Of a stretch of DNA of 53,738 nt, positions 45,426 through 53,738 are shown piece by piece. A program made the position numbers and the translations under genes. Numbering within the stretch: position 1 is the first letter of the stretch; each line of letters begins with the position of its first letter. The notes under the pieces were generated by a model. That model was not told the DNA's origin, did not search any database, and worked only from the letters and a program-made list of their open reading frames with translations. The stretch lies in contig JARLJG010000012.1 in assembly GCA_031291325.1 (NCBI GenBank), positions 1-53,738 on the forward strand. Direction: 5' to 3'. The stretch is from Burkholderiaceae bacterium. GTDB lineage: Bacteria; Pseudomonadota; Gammaproteobacteria; Burkholderiales; Burkholderiaceae_D.

Positions 45426-46504
45426 TTGCGGGCCGGCTTGCGCACGTAGTCGCCGTCCAGTCCCAACGCATGGACGCCGCAATAGGCGGAAAAGCAGTTG
45501 CCGTCGGTGCCGACGCTGGCGCTGTTGCCGCGCACCGTGATGCCGATTTCGCAGGCAGTGTCGGGGTCGTTGAAGGTGTAGTTGGAGGCGCCGACGCGCA
45601 CTGCCTTGCCGTCGGCGTGGCAGACGCCGCGCGGCGCTTGCGTGTCGAGCTCGAAATTGACGCCGCCATCGGCTTGCGAAGACAATTTCAATTCGCCGCT
45701 CTCATTGCGATAGACGCCGTCGATGGCAACCTCGGCGGGCAGTTGCACGACCGTCGGCGGTCGCCCGATCACATTGAGCGCGGCAATTTGCCGGCTGTAG
45801 CGGGCGCGCAGGCAATTGACCATGGCGTCGGCCTGGTCGGGGATGTTGCTATCCTGGCCGCGACTGCATTGCTCGTCGCGCTCCTTGATCCAGTAGCGCT
45901 GGTCTTCGCGCAATTTCTTTTCGTCGCCGTGCGCGGCCAGAATTTGCTTGCGCGCGGCCTTGTAGGCTTCTTGCAGGTCGGCATCGGCTTGCGCCAGTTC
46001 CGGTTCCTCGCAAACCAGCTTTTCGATCGGGGTTTTTGCCTTGCCGCAATCGAAGCCGGGTTTGACGACAGAACCAGCGTCCAGCGCCTTGGCGATGGCC
46101 TTTTGCAACTCGCCCTGGTTGATCGCGCCGCCGGCAAATTCCAGCAGCAGCACGCGCCCGCCCAGATACGGATGCGGTTCGTCCGCTCCCTGGGCATTGA
46201 TGACGCGCACCTGGCGCACGCCGCCGTCGATTTGCGCCCGATATTTGGGTGATTTGGCGCACAGCATCGACAAGGCATTGGCAATCGCCGCGCCTTCCTG
46301 CTTGCGGTAGGCACGCAGGTCGACATTGAATTGCTGGAACGCATCCAGGTTGCCGATGGTGATCGGCAAGGGCTTGCCGCAGCCCTGGACGCTCAGCAAT
46401 TCCTGCAAGCCGCCGGTCGGCGTTTGTGCCTGTGCGGCCTGTGCCGCCGGCAGGCATAGCGCAAGGACGCAGAGAGTTCTATGAAACCGCGTGGTCGAGA
46501 GCAC
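45422..46504 (-). CDS. secreted protein with LprI-like (DUF1311) domain
   Basis: This 360-aa protein has a signal peptide (TLCVLALCLPAAQAAQA). A middle LprI-like domain has FDCGKAKTPIEKLVCEEPEL, LREDQRYWIKERDEQC and the closing NCLRARYSRQI. That pattern of cysteines and acidic residues is typical of LprI lysozyme-inhibitor-like proteins. The C-terminal ~100 residues form another Cys-containing beta-rich part. The start is a GTG at 46504 with AGGA nine bases upstream; the ATG at 46576 would put the signal too far in. A lysozyme-inhibitor role is family-based and unproven for this architecture. Confidence 0.75.
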   Translation of the reverse strand: MLSTTRFHRTLCVLALCLPAAQAAQAQTPTGGLQELLSVQGCGKPLPITIGNLDAFQQFNVDLRAYRKQEGAAIANALSMLCAKSPKYRAQIDGGVRQVRVINAQGADEPHPYLGGRVLLLEFAGGAINQGELQKAIAKALDAGSVVKPGFDCGKAKTPIEKLVCEEPELAQADADLQEAYKAARKQILAAHGDEKKLREDQRYWIKERDEQCSRGQDSNIPDQADAMVNCLRARYSRQIAALNVIGRPPTVVQLPAEVAIDGVYRNESGELKLSSQADGGVNFELDTQAPRGVCHADGKAVRVGASNYTFNDPDTACEIGITVRGNSASVGTDGNCFSAYCGVHALGLDGDYVRKPARK

Positions 46505-46592
46505 GATAGCTTGTCCTTTACGTTGCAGTATACATGGCGGCCGAAATGCATACCCGGCGTGTAGCGGGCATGGCAAGCTGCGATCCCTGCCG

Positions 46593-49500
46593 CTATGCAG
46601 TTTTCAGATGCCGGCGAAACGCGTCTTGAATGCAATTTTTCAGCTGTTCGTCATCCCAGGGCGCGGTCAGGAATCTGTAGATATCGCCCCGGTTGACGGC
46701 TTGCAGCACGGACTCCAATTCGGTATATCCGCTAAGAATAATACGCATGGTATCGGGATGCAACCTGGCTGCAATAGTGAGGAAAGCCACGCCGCTCATG
46801 GTCGCCATGTGCTGCTTGCAGAGGATGACTTGAACCGCGTTGCAGGCAAGCATCTCCAGCCCCTGGTGACCATCGGACGCTTGTAAAATGCGATAACCCA
46901 GTCCGTGCAACGCGCGCTGCAGTGCGGTCAGGTTGCCTTGATCGTCGTCGACGATCAGCAAGGTTTGCTGCACGCTGCCGGCATCTGCCGCGATGTCGAG
47001 GTGTTTGCCTGCGCCAAGCATCGAACCGAAATCCTCCGCCGGTAGCGGTCGACTGAAATAGTAGCCTTGGATCTCGTCGCAATGGCGGGCGCGCAGGAAC
47101 TGGAGTTGCGCCTGCGTTTCGACGCCTTCCGCAACGACTTTCATGCCCATGCTGTGGGCCATGCCGATGATCGCCGAGGCGATCGCCGCATCTTCCGGAT
47201 TGCGCGTGATGTCCATCACAAATGCGCGATCGATTTTGACGATATCGAATGGAAAGCGCTTGAGGTAAGCCAGCGATGAATAGCCGGTGCCGAAATCGTC
47301 GAGCGATAACTTGATCCCCATTTTTTTCAATGCCTGGAGATTGCTCGCCGCCGCCGCCGGATCGCTCATGACGACCGACTCGGTCAATTCAAATTCGATG
47401 TGCCGCGTATCCAGGCGGCTGTCCCTGATCGCATCGGCGATGGTTTGCAGCACCTGCCCGCGCTTGAATTGGACTGCGGACAGGTTCACCGCCACCGGCA
47501 CAATCGGAACATGCTGCTTCAGCCACGCAGCCTGTTGCGCGCAGACCGACTTGATTACCCAGGCGCCGATGGGCACGATCAGCCCGGTTTCTTCGGCCAG
47601 CGGGATGAATTCCGCCGGTGAAATTTGTCCGCGCTCGGGATGTTGCCAACGAATCAGCGCTTCAGCGCCGACAATACGGCCGTCGACCAGGTCGACCCGA
47701 GGTTGGTAGTGCATGACGAAGCGATGCGTTTCCAGCGCAACCCGCAATTCGCTTTCCAGGTTCAAGCGGGACAGGATTGCGGCATTCATCTGCGGCGAAT
47801 AATACAGATAACGCTCGTCGGACGCCTTCGCCTTGTTCAACGCGATCATCGCATTCCTGACCAATGCTTCCGCTGTGGCGCCGTCTTCGGGATAGATCGC
47901 AAGACCAGCCCGTGCCGCAATCTTGACGGCTTGCCGATCGACGCTGAACGGTTGGTCGAAGCACTGGAAGATTTGTTGCTCCAGGATCGGCCAAAGATCG
48001 GTTCCGTGACCCAGGCCGGTTACGGCGACGGCGAAGGTGTCGCCGTTCAGTCGCGCCAGGCTGAAAGGTTCCTGCAGCCCGTTGCCAAGGCGCTCGGCCA
48101 CTTCCTTGAGCACCATGTCGCCGGCATGCCGGCCCATGGCGTCGTTGACCTGGGCAAAATACTGCAGATCGACCAGGATCACCGCCGACACCACATCTTC
48201 ATGGCCGGAGCCGTGGATGAATTGCGTTAGCCGGTCGTGAAACAGCGTGCTGTTGGGGAGATTGGTCAGCACGTCGTAATAGGCGAGATAATTGAGTCTT
48301 TCCTCGCGCTCGATAAACTGCAGGCCAAACGACAAATCGCCTGCCATTTCTTCGAGCAACTTGATTTGGTCGGCGTCGAAAAAGTCCGTTTCCGACGCGA
48401 ACAGGGTGATCGCCGCGACGCCGTTGCTGCCGGTCGCGATGGGCCAGACTCCCATTGAACGATGGTTGCGCGCCGCCAGCGCGTTGCTAAATGGCGCCAA
48501 TATGGCGTCGCTGCAAACATCGTTGCAAATGTATGGACGCATTTCGCGCACCGCAATGCGAATCGGCTCGAAATGCGTGGGGTCGCCGATGCCGGTATCG
48601 AGCCACATGTCTTCCGTTTCGCCGTCGTTGGCGGCAAACCAGGCGACCAGCTCGTCCTTCTCGGTGCCCGGGTCGACCACGCTGACCCAGGCCATGTTGA
48701 AGGCGCCCTGATTTACCGCGACGCGACAAGCCTCTTGAAACAGTTTGTTGCGGTCGCGAATGCGGATAATCGCCGAATTGATTCCACTCAGGACCGCGTA
48801 CAGCCGGCCAAGGCGCGTGATTTTTCGCGCCTGCTCTTGTTGATCGGTAATGTCTTCGGCGATCCCGGCGATGCGCGCGATTTCTCCGTCCTCGTCGCGG
48901 ATCGGGAAGCCGCGCGATCTGATCGAGCGTATCTGCCCATCGGGGCGCACGATGCGATACTTGTAGTCGAAGCGTCCGACTGCGTCCCGCTTGGCGTAAT
49001 CCTGCATGGCTTGCGCCATGTCGTCCGGATGGATGCTATCGCGCCAGGACAGCGGCGCGTCGTAGACGCTCTGGCAGCTGCGGCCCCATATTTCCTCGTA
49101 GGTGGGACTGACATAAAACAGTTGCGTGAAGTCGCGATTGGCAAGAAAGAAGGTTTCGTGGATGTTTTCAGCAAGCTGGCGGAACCGTCCTTCGCTTTCC
49201 CGCAGTTCTTCCGTTATCCGTCGACGCTCGACGATTTCCAGTTCAAGTTCGCCGACGTGTCCCTGGATTTCGTCGAACAAAACCAGATTTTCGTAGGTCG
49301 GCGCCAACTGCGCCGCGAGTATCGCGGCGAATTGCTCGTCTTCTTCGTTAAACGAGTCCGAGCCGAGCTTGTCGGCGATATAAATCCAGCCGTACGGGTG
49401 CGATCTCAATACGACGGGAATCAGGAGCGCGCTTTTTCGCAGCGGATGGTTGCGCGACAGGTTATCGAAAGCAGGGTGCTCCTGGATGTTGCGCGTTCTC

Positions 49501-50336
49501 AGCACACTGCCGTCGAACAATGCGCCATACAGCGAGCCGGTGCGGGGGTCGAGCACCTCGAAAATGGCATCCACGTCGGCATCGGTCATGCCGCGTTGCG
49601 AATAGCGTCGGGAGCGGTCGTTGCCACCCATGCCGATTGCGGTATATTTGGCGCTCATGATATCTTGCGCCGCGCCACGGAAAATATTGAGCAACTGCTG
49701 GGCATCCAATTCGGATGAAAGGTTCATTCCCAGTTCAAGCAGCGCCGCAGTGCGCAAGCTCAACGCATGAATGTTTCCGGTGGCATACATGCGATGGCTG
49801 GGAACGGCAATCTCCGGTTCGTCCGCAAAGCCAGACCCGATGCGCTCCAGGGATGCCGTTTCCAGGCGCTGCTGGAGCGCCTCCAGCGCGGGCAAAACCG
49901 GGTTTCCCTTGGCATGGTTGAAGTTGCTGGTTTCGCGCTTCGGCACGTTGGCGACGATACCCAGCGCGGCGCCTACCGTATCGATGATGGTCTGCGGTTC
50001 GGACGGCTTGGCCAGCACCGCCGCGACGCCACAGCGTTCGGCAAGCATGCGCGCTTCGCTGGCGCGGTAGGTCGCGGTGTAAAAGATGATCGGTATATGC
50101 GCCATGCGCGGATCGGCATGCAAGCGATTGGCAAGCTCGATACCGTCCATTTGCGGCATGAGAATGTCGGAGATGACAAGCGCCACCTGTGCCTGGTGGA
50201 TAATGCCCAGCGCCTCCGCGCCGTCGGCTGCCTCAAGAACACGATAGCCGGCATATCCCAGCAAGGTCACCAGAAAATCTCGATTGATCGCGCGATCGTC
50301 CACCACCAGGATTGTCTTCGACACGGGGCTATCCAT
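46593..50336 (-). CDS. REC-GAF-PAS-GAF-GGDEF-EAL-REC c-di-GMP phosphodiesterase
   Basis: This is a 1247-aa response regulator. REC one has D57 in VISDILMPQMDG. GAF (about 165-330), PAS (about 350-465) and GAF (about 480-635) follow. The GGDEF domain reads NGDTF at 764-768 and is probably inactive as a cyclase. The EAL domain has E892 in GAEALIRW plus DDFGTGYSSLAYLKRFP, so c-di-GMP hydrolysis is expected. A last REC has K1174 in LCKQHM where Asp should be, so it cannot be phosphorylated in the usual way. The ATG at 50336 overlaps the double-receiver gene by eight bases. It is probably driven by the upstream PAS kinase. Confidence 0.93.
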   Translation of the reverse strand: MDSPVSKTILVVDDRAINRDFLVTLLGYAGYRVLEAADGAEALGIIHQAQVALVISDILMPQMDGIELANRLHADPRMAHIPIIFYTATYRASEARMLAERCGVAAVLAKPSEPQTIIDTVGAALGIVANVPKRETSNFNHAKGNPVLPALEALQQRLETASLERIGSGFADEPEIAVPSHRMYATGNIHALSLRTAALLELGMNLSSELDAQQLLNIFRGAAQDIMSAKYTAIGMGGNDRSRRYSQRGMTDADVDAIFEVLDPRTGSLYGALFDGSVLRTRNIQEHPAFDNLSRNHPLRKSALLIPVVLRSHPYGWIYIADKLGSDSFNEEDEQFAAILAAQLAPTYENLVLFDEIQGHVGELELEIVERRRITEELRESEGRFRQLAENIHETFFLANRDFTQLFYVSPTYEEIWGRSCQSVYDAPLSWRDSIHPDDMAQAMQDYAKRDAVGRFDYKYRIVRPDGQIRSIRSRGFPIRDEDGEIARIAGIAEDITDQQEQARKITRLGRLYAVLSGINSAIIRIRDRNKLFQEACRVAVNQGAFNMAWVSVVDPGTEKDELVAWFAANDGETEDMWLDTGIGDPTHFEPIRIAVREMRPYICNDVCSDAILAPFSNALAARNHRSMGVWPIATGSNGVAAITLFASETDFFDADQIKLLEEMAGDLSFGLQFIEREERLNYLAYYDVLTNLPNSTLFHDRLTQFIHGSGHEDVVSAVILVDLQYFAQVNDAMGRHAGDMVLKEVAERLGNGLQEPFSLARLNGDTFAVAVTGLGHGTDLWPILEQQIFQCFDQPFSVDRQAVKIAARAGLAIYPEDGATAEALVRNAMIALNKAKASDERYLYYSPQMNAAILSRLNLESELRVALETHRFVMHYQPRVDLVDGRIVGAEALIRWQHPERGQISPAEFIPLAEETGLIVPIGAWVIKSVCAQQAAWLKQHVPIVPVAVNLSAVQFKRGQVLQTIADAIRDSRLDTRHIEFELTESVVMSDPAAAASNLQALKKMGIKLSLDDFGTGYSSLAYLKRFPFDIVKIDRAFVMDITRNPEDAAIASAIIGMAHSMGMKVVAEGVETQAQLQFLRARHCDEIQGYYFSRPLPAEDFGSMLGAGKHLDIAADAGSVQQTLLIVDDDQGNLTALQRALHGLGYRILQASDGHQGLEMLACNAVQVILCKQHMATMSGVAFLTIAARLHPDTMRIILSGYTELESVLQAVNRGDIYRFLTAPWDDEQLKNCIQDAFRRHLKTA

Positions 50337-51141
50337 CTTGCTTTTCCAGGATCGCCGCAATTTCGGCGAGCAGCACGGCGGGTTCGATCGGGCGCATCAA
50401 GAAACAGGTTCCGCCGTAGCGCAGCGCGGCGTCGCGCTCTTTCTCGCCCTGCACCGTGGAACTGATGAAGACGAACGGAACCGTGGCAAATTCGGCATTC
50501 GATTTGATCCGCCGCAGCAAGGTTATTCCATCCTCGCCCGGCATGTGAAGGTCGGACAGGATCAAATCCGGAATTTCCCGGCATGCCAGCGCATAAGCTT
50601 CCGCCGCAGTTTGGGCCGACGCGACCTGATAGCCCAGAGGTTTCAGCATGTCGCTTAGCAACTCCAGATTGACCATCAGGTCGTCCACCACCAATATCTT
50701 GCCGCGTCTTGCCTCGATCACATCGGCAGGCTGCGTTTCGCCCGGCAACTGCGGTTGGCTAAAGGCGCCACGACGGTCGACGTTCAAGTATCGCTCCACC
50801 TCGGCGACGAAGGTCTGCGGTTCGATCGGCTTGTAAAGGTAACCGTCGAATCCGGCCTTCAGGCCTTTTTCGCGGTCGCCGACCATCGCCAGCGCAGTGA
50901 CTGCCAGCAACGGAATAGTCGATAGCCTGGGGTCGCTTTTCAGCGCGCGCGCCACCTCGTAGCCGTCGACCTTCGGCAAATGCACGTCGCAAATGATGAG
51001 TTCCGGGACTGTGCTGCGCACCAATTCCAATCCTTCGTCGCCATCGGTGGCAGTCTGGATCTGGTGGCCGAATACGCCCAGCAAATAGCACATCAATTCC
51101 AGGTTGGCGGGAGTGTCTTCAATGATGACGATGTTGGCCAT
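50329..51141 (-). CDS. double-receiver response regulator (REC-REC)
   Basis: This 270-aa protein is two receiver domains without an output domain. REC one has D52 in IICDVHLPKVDG and K104 in YLYKPIEP. REC two has D197 in LSDLHMPGEDG. Both keep the phospho-Asp, but REC two has MRPIEP where the usual Lys-Pro would be, so its switch may differ. Such proteins pass or buffer phosphate between a kinase and other receivers. It begins four bases after the PAS kinase stop and overlaps the EAL gene by eight bases. The ATG at 51141 matches the family start; an in-frame TTG lies 18 bases before it. Confidence 0.9.
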   Translation of the reverse strand: MANIVIIEDTPANLELMCYLLGVFGHQIQTATDGDEGLELVRSTVPELIICDVHLPKVDGYEVARALKSDPRLSTIPLLAVTALAMVGDREKGLKAGFDGYLYKPIEPQTFVAEVERYLNVDRRGAFSQPQLPGETQPADVIEARRGKILVVDDLMVNLELLSDMLKPLGYQVASAQTAAEAYALACREIPDLILSDLHMPGEDGITLLRRIKSNAEFATVPFVFISSTVQGEKERDAALRYGGTCFLMRPIEPAVLLAEIAAILEKQDG

Positions 51142-51145
51142 GGTG

Positions 51146-53008
51146 TCATTTTCCTGCAATTAATTCCAGCGTAAACGTGCTGCCGACGCCGAATTCGCTT
51201 TCAAAGGAAATCTGGCCATGCAGCAATTCGGCAAGCTTTTGACTCACATGCAAGCCCAAGCCGGTTCCTTCAAACTGGCGCGTGGTCGACGAGTCGATTT
51301 GCGAAAACGCCTGAAATAGCTTGGCCCCGTTCTCCGGCTTGATTCCGCACCCGGTGTCGGCAATTTGAATGCGGGTTGCGACAGTATCGCGTTCGATTTG
51401 TTGTGCCAGGGAAATGGTCACCTCTCCGCGCTCGGTAAACTTGATCGCATTGTTGGTCAGGTTGATCAATATCTGGCTCAACATCCGGCGGTCGGTTTGA
51501 ATTTTCGTTTCCGATGGCGGCAGATCGATGCGCATGTGCAAACCCTTTTTTTCGGCCAATGCGCGCAGCGTGTTGGCGACTTCCTCGATCACGCCGATGC
51601 ATGACAGCGGCTCGAATTGAACCTCCACTTTTCCAGACTCGATTTTTGCCAGGTCCAGCAGATCGTTGATCAACGACAGCAGATGACGCGCGCTGGTCTG
51701 AACGGTGAGGAGTTGCTTTTCCTGGATGGCATTGAGCGGTCCGGGCAATTTCATCAACAAGGTGCCGGTGAAGCCGATAATTGCATTGAGCGGCGTGCGC
51801 AACTCGTGCGACATATTGGCCAGAAACCGATTTTTCGCCTCTGCAGCGTTTTGCAGCTCAAAATTTTTGTCGGACAATGCGCGCTCGATATGCTTGCGAT
51901 CGGTAATGTCGCGGATTGCGCTCGAGACCAGCGTGCCTTCTTCCGTTTCCAGCGGACTCAGGCTGATCTCCACCGGAAATTCGGTGCCGTCGCGGCGCAA
52001 ACCGTAAAGATCCAGTCCGGCTCCCATCGAACGCGGTCGCGGTTCCTTGAAAAATCCGTCGCGATGTTGCGGATGAACATTGCGGAAGCGTTCCGGGACC
52101 AGCACGTCCACTTTTTTTCCCAGCAATTCGTCGCGCGAGTAGCCGAACAATTTTTCCGTCTGCGAATTGATCAAGACGATATCGCCGTTGCTGCCCACGA
52201 TGACGATGGCGTCCGGCGCCGACTCCAACAGCCCGCGAAATTTCTGTTCTGCCTTTTTCCGCTGGCCGATATCGCGTATGGAACTCATTACCAGGGTTCC
52301 TTCGTCGGTATTCAACGGACTCAGGCTGATTTCTACCGGAAATTCGGTATTGTCCTTGCGCAATCCATACAGTTCCAGGCCGGCGCCCATGGAGCGCGCG
52401 CGCGGTTGCGAAAAAAAGTGCGAGCGATGGCCGATATGCGACACGCGGTAACGTTCCGGCAGCAGCACTTCGATCGGCTTGCCGCGCAATTCGCCTCTTT
52501 TATAGCCAAACAATTGTTCCGCCTGGGTATTGACGAGGACGATGCGTCCCATCGGGTTGGCGATGATGATGCCATCCGGCGCCGATTCCAGCAGGTCGCG
52601 AAACTTCGACTCAACCAGTTTGGCGTCGCGTTGCACCTTGATGTCGGTGACATCCTTCTTGCTGGTTAACACGAACTCGACTGCGCCCGATGCATCGCGC
52701 ACGGTCTTGTTGGAAATGTCGACATAGAGGAAAGACCCGTCCTTTTTCCGGCGGATCGATTCGTAGGTCGTGATGCCGCGCTCCAAGGTCTCGGCAAACA
52801 ACCTGGTTTCTTCCTCTTGCCGGTCTTCCGGCGCGACCAATTGAATGAGCGAGCGACCGATCGCCTCCTCGTTGCTATAACCGAATAGGGATTGCGCGCC
52901 AGCGTTCCAATAGACGATGTTGCCGTCTGGAGTCGCGACGATTAGAGCATCGGGAGTTTCGCTCACCAGAAGCTGGATGAAATTTATAGTTGTCAAATTG
53001 ATGCCCAT
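51146..53008 (-). CDS. PAS-PAS-PAS sensor histidine kinase
   Basis: This 620-aa cytosolic kinase has three PAS domains (about 10-130, 133-255 and 258-380). The second and third are close internal duplicates ([11 protein letters not shown] / [31 protein letters not shown] / [20 protein letters not shown]). HisKA has H401 in [12 protein letters not shown], and the ATPase part has [11 protein letters not shown] and [15 protein letters not shown]. All key residues are present. It is first in the operon with the double receiver and EAL protein, which are its likely phosphoryl targets. The signal sensed is unknown. Confidence 0.93.
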   Translation of the reverse strand: MGINLTTINFIQLLVSETPDALIVATPDGNIVYWNAGAQSLFGYSNEEAIGRSLIQLVAPEDRQEEETRLFAETLERGITTYESIRRKKDGSFLYVDISNKTVRDASGAVEFVLTSKKDVTDIKVQRDAKLVESKFRDLLESAPDGIIIANPMGRIVLVNTQAEQLFGYKRGELRGKPIEVLLPERYRVSHIGHRSHFFSQPRARSMGAGLELYGLRKDNTEFPVEISLSPLNTDEGTLVMSSIRDIGQRKKAEQKFRGLLESAPDAIVIVGSNGDIVLINSQTEKLFGYSRDELLGKKVDVLVPERFRNVHPQHRDGFFKEPRPRSMGAGLDLYGLRRDGTEFPVEISLSPLETEEGTLVSSAIRDITDRKHIERALSDKNFELQNAAEAKNRFLANMSHELRTPLNAIIGFTGTLLMKLPGPLNAIQEKQLLTVQTSARHLLSLINDLLDLAKIESGKVEVQFEPLSCIGVIEEVANTLRALAEKKGLHMRIDLPPSETKIQTDRRMLSQILINLTNNAIKFTERGEVTISLAQQIERDTVATRIQIADTGCGIKPENGAKLFQAFSQIDSSTTRQFEGTGLGLHVSQKLAELLHGQISFESEFGVGSTFTLELIAGK

Positions 53009-53381
53009 ATACGGATTGCCATATTAAATCTCTCCCTATAGCAACTGTACGCCGACAAAATAATTAATCAACCACTTGGTGTTTATGGGTATTGATTGCG
53101 CATCTGCAATGAGAAGCGCCTACGGGCGTCTGGAGCCTATTGGATTGGCCTTCGATTTTGTCGGGATATCCTGCGAGCCGATGCAGGCTATGAATCGATC
53201 GAATGCGAGCAATCCTCATTTCTATGGCTGATGCACTCATAGAGGACGCGCAATCCGAAGTCTCGCCACGCATCGTCGATACTTTGCATGCAGGCATCAA
53301 AATGAGGGTGATGCCGATGATCTTTACTGTGTTTCTGGATTTGGCATACCTGTTAGAAATGACAGGTATCGGTGAATAAGA

Positions 53382-53404
53382 GGTTCATCCGAGTATTTTG
53401 CGGG
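53382..53404. repeat. dispersed short repeat, second copy
   Basis: ggttcatccgagtattttg is identical to 33537-33555, about 20 kb away. Both copies are in the same orientation and in non-coding DNA. Confidence 0.55.
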
Positions 53405-53433
53405 TGAAGACATTAATCCGGCGTTTGCGCAGT

Positions 53434-53460
53434 CCTCCGTCTTTCCCGCGCAGGCGGGAG
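53434..53460. repeat. solo arm of the gttcccgc palindromic repeat
   Basis: cctccgtctttcccgcgcag and the following gcgggag match the 29-base arm at 12713-12741 with a few changes. The opposite arm is missing. Confidence 0.5.
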
Positions 53461-53541
53461 GCCGCCCCGCGTAGTTTTTGCCGAACCTGCGCGAATGCGT
53501 TTCTTTACCCGCAAAAAAGTCGGAACAACCGAAAAAGGGAT

Positions 53542-53603
53542 GTAGGCTGGGATGCCAATCCCAGCAGCGAGCGTTGAAAGCTGGGATTGGCATCCCAGCC
53601 TAC
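53542..53603. repeat. REP-like palindrome with 23-bp perfect arms and GTAGG ends
   Basis: The arms 53542-53564 and 53581-53603 are exactly complementary. Each begins, from its outer end, GTAGGCTGGGATGCC. The ends match the GTAGG-TGGG layout at 44751-44822, but the core differs. It lies 12 bases after the stop of the partial FAD oxidase gene and may end its transcript. Confidence 0.75.
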
Positions 53604-53615
53604 AATGTTACCGTG

Positions 53616-53665
53616 CTAAACCACCTTCCCCGGATTCATCAAATTCGCCGGGTCCAGTTCGGTAG
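53616..53665 (-). CDS. C-terminus of an FAD-linked oxidase (GlcD/D-lactate dehydrogenase-like), partial
   Basis: Reading the minus strand into the stop TAG at 53616-53618 gives ELDPANLMNPGKVV. The DPxNLMNPGK ending is the conserved C-terminus of FAD-binding oxidases such as GlcD and D-lactate dehydrogenases. Upstream of ~53662 the DNA is unreliable, so the rest of the gene cannot be read. Confidence 0.7.
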
Positions 53666-53738
53666 GGTGGGGCCCGGTTTTTTGCCCCCCGGGGGGGTTT
53701 TCCCGGGGGGCCCCAAACCCGGCGCCCCCCTCGTTTAT
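53662..53738. other. probably corrupted contig end inside a GTAGG repeat
   Basis: The last ~75 bases are runs of G and C (ggggggg, ccccgg, gggggg) with T and A blocks. They follow gtagggtgggg, which resembles the GTAGGGTGGGCAC repeat end at 44751-44822. The spacing of the T and A blocks also fits that kind of repeat with many wrong bases. This looks like low-quality sequence at a contig end and should not be translated. Confidence 0.65.

Larger units (their letters stand above)
53009..53615. other. 607-base repeat-rich gap
   Basis: No gene is accepted. A minus-strand reading (53176-53360) gives a natural-looking peptide with HHPHFDAC and MQSIDDAWRDFGLRVLYECI, but its start and end are unsupported, so it may be a gene remnant. 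An ATACCTGT/ACAGGTAT hairpin lies at 53346-53369. The dispersed repeat at 53382 and a solo arm of the gttcccgc repeat (53434-53460) follow. Confidence 0.45.

Noticed and set aside
53064-53300. 78-codon minus-strand ORF
   Set aside because: There is no ribosome site and the composition is Ser/Met/Ile-rich; another frame of the same strand looks more natural but is also unsupported.

Overview
The window looks like a chromosomal piece of a Burkholderiales betaproteobacterium, most likely Oxalobacteraceae (Collimonas/Herbaspirillum/Massilia-like). This rests on GC-rich codon use, Gram-negative envelope genes (RND efflux, porin, lipoproteins), an EpsC-type serine acetyltransferase, abundant c-di-GMP and phosphorelay proteins, and many short palindromic repeats. 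No rRNA, tRNA or CRISPR array was seen. The last ~75 bases look corrupted, as at a contig end inside a repeat.

Layout. 1-1800: an AT-richer patch with a HEPN-like protein, an open partial ORF and REP-like repeats. 1817-7641: a tripartite RND efflux operon on the minus strand, with two palindromes upstream. 8021-11177: an S9 peptidase, a candidate small RNA with a terminator, and a TonB-like membrane protein. 11440-15597: cyclopropane fatty acid synthase, then a cystathionine beta-synthase / gamma-lyase pair for reverse transsulfuration. 15966-19257: an AT-rich three-gene operon (DUF262 protein, DUF3696-type ATPase, unknown third protein) that looks like an anti-phage defence module. It is closed on the right by a ~150-base palindromic element. 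19605-27367: YjdM, a hydrolase, a membrane diguanylate cyclase whose start abuts a MITE-like element, a phospholipase D lipoprotein, a porin with a small phosphate-binding-like protein, and a ParA-like protein with a ruined P-loop.

27882-31011 carries EpsC, an MFS exporter coupled to a 70-aa protein, and a pRiA4b ORF-3 family protein. 31646-35193 holds two divergent paralogues of an unrecognised Ser/Thr/Ala-rich family with three copies of one ~120-residue domain. The larger gene lies between ~70-base direct repeats. 35282-39536 is a TetR regulator divergent from a thiolase, an SDR and an acyl-CoA dehydrogenase, with a near-consensus promoter overlapped by TetR-type half-sites. 39570-41238 is a divergent patatin-like protein and a Gly/Asp-rich membrane peptide. 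41512-44724 is a 1070-aa hybrid kinase. 44883-46504 is an LprI-like secreted protein and a four-helix membrane protein. 46593-53008 is a tight signalling operon: PAS kinase, double receiver, and a REC-GAF-PAS-GAF-GGDEF-EAL-REC protein. The window ends in the C-terminus of an FAD-linked oxidase.

The genes with clearest joint logic are the efflux operon, the transsulfuration pair (with EpsC supplying O-acetylserine elsewhere), the TetR-controlled acyl-CoA cluster, and the kinase to receiver to EAL cluster. The best candidates for undescribed biology are the DUF262/ATPase/unknown operon and the SSIS-repeat paralogues.
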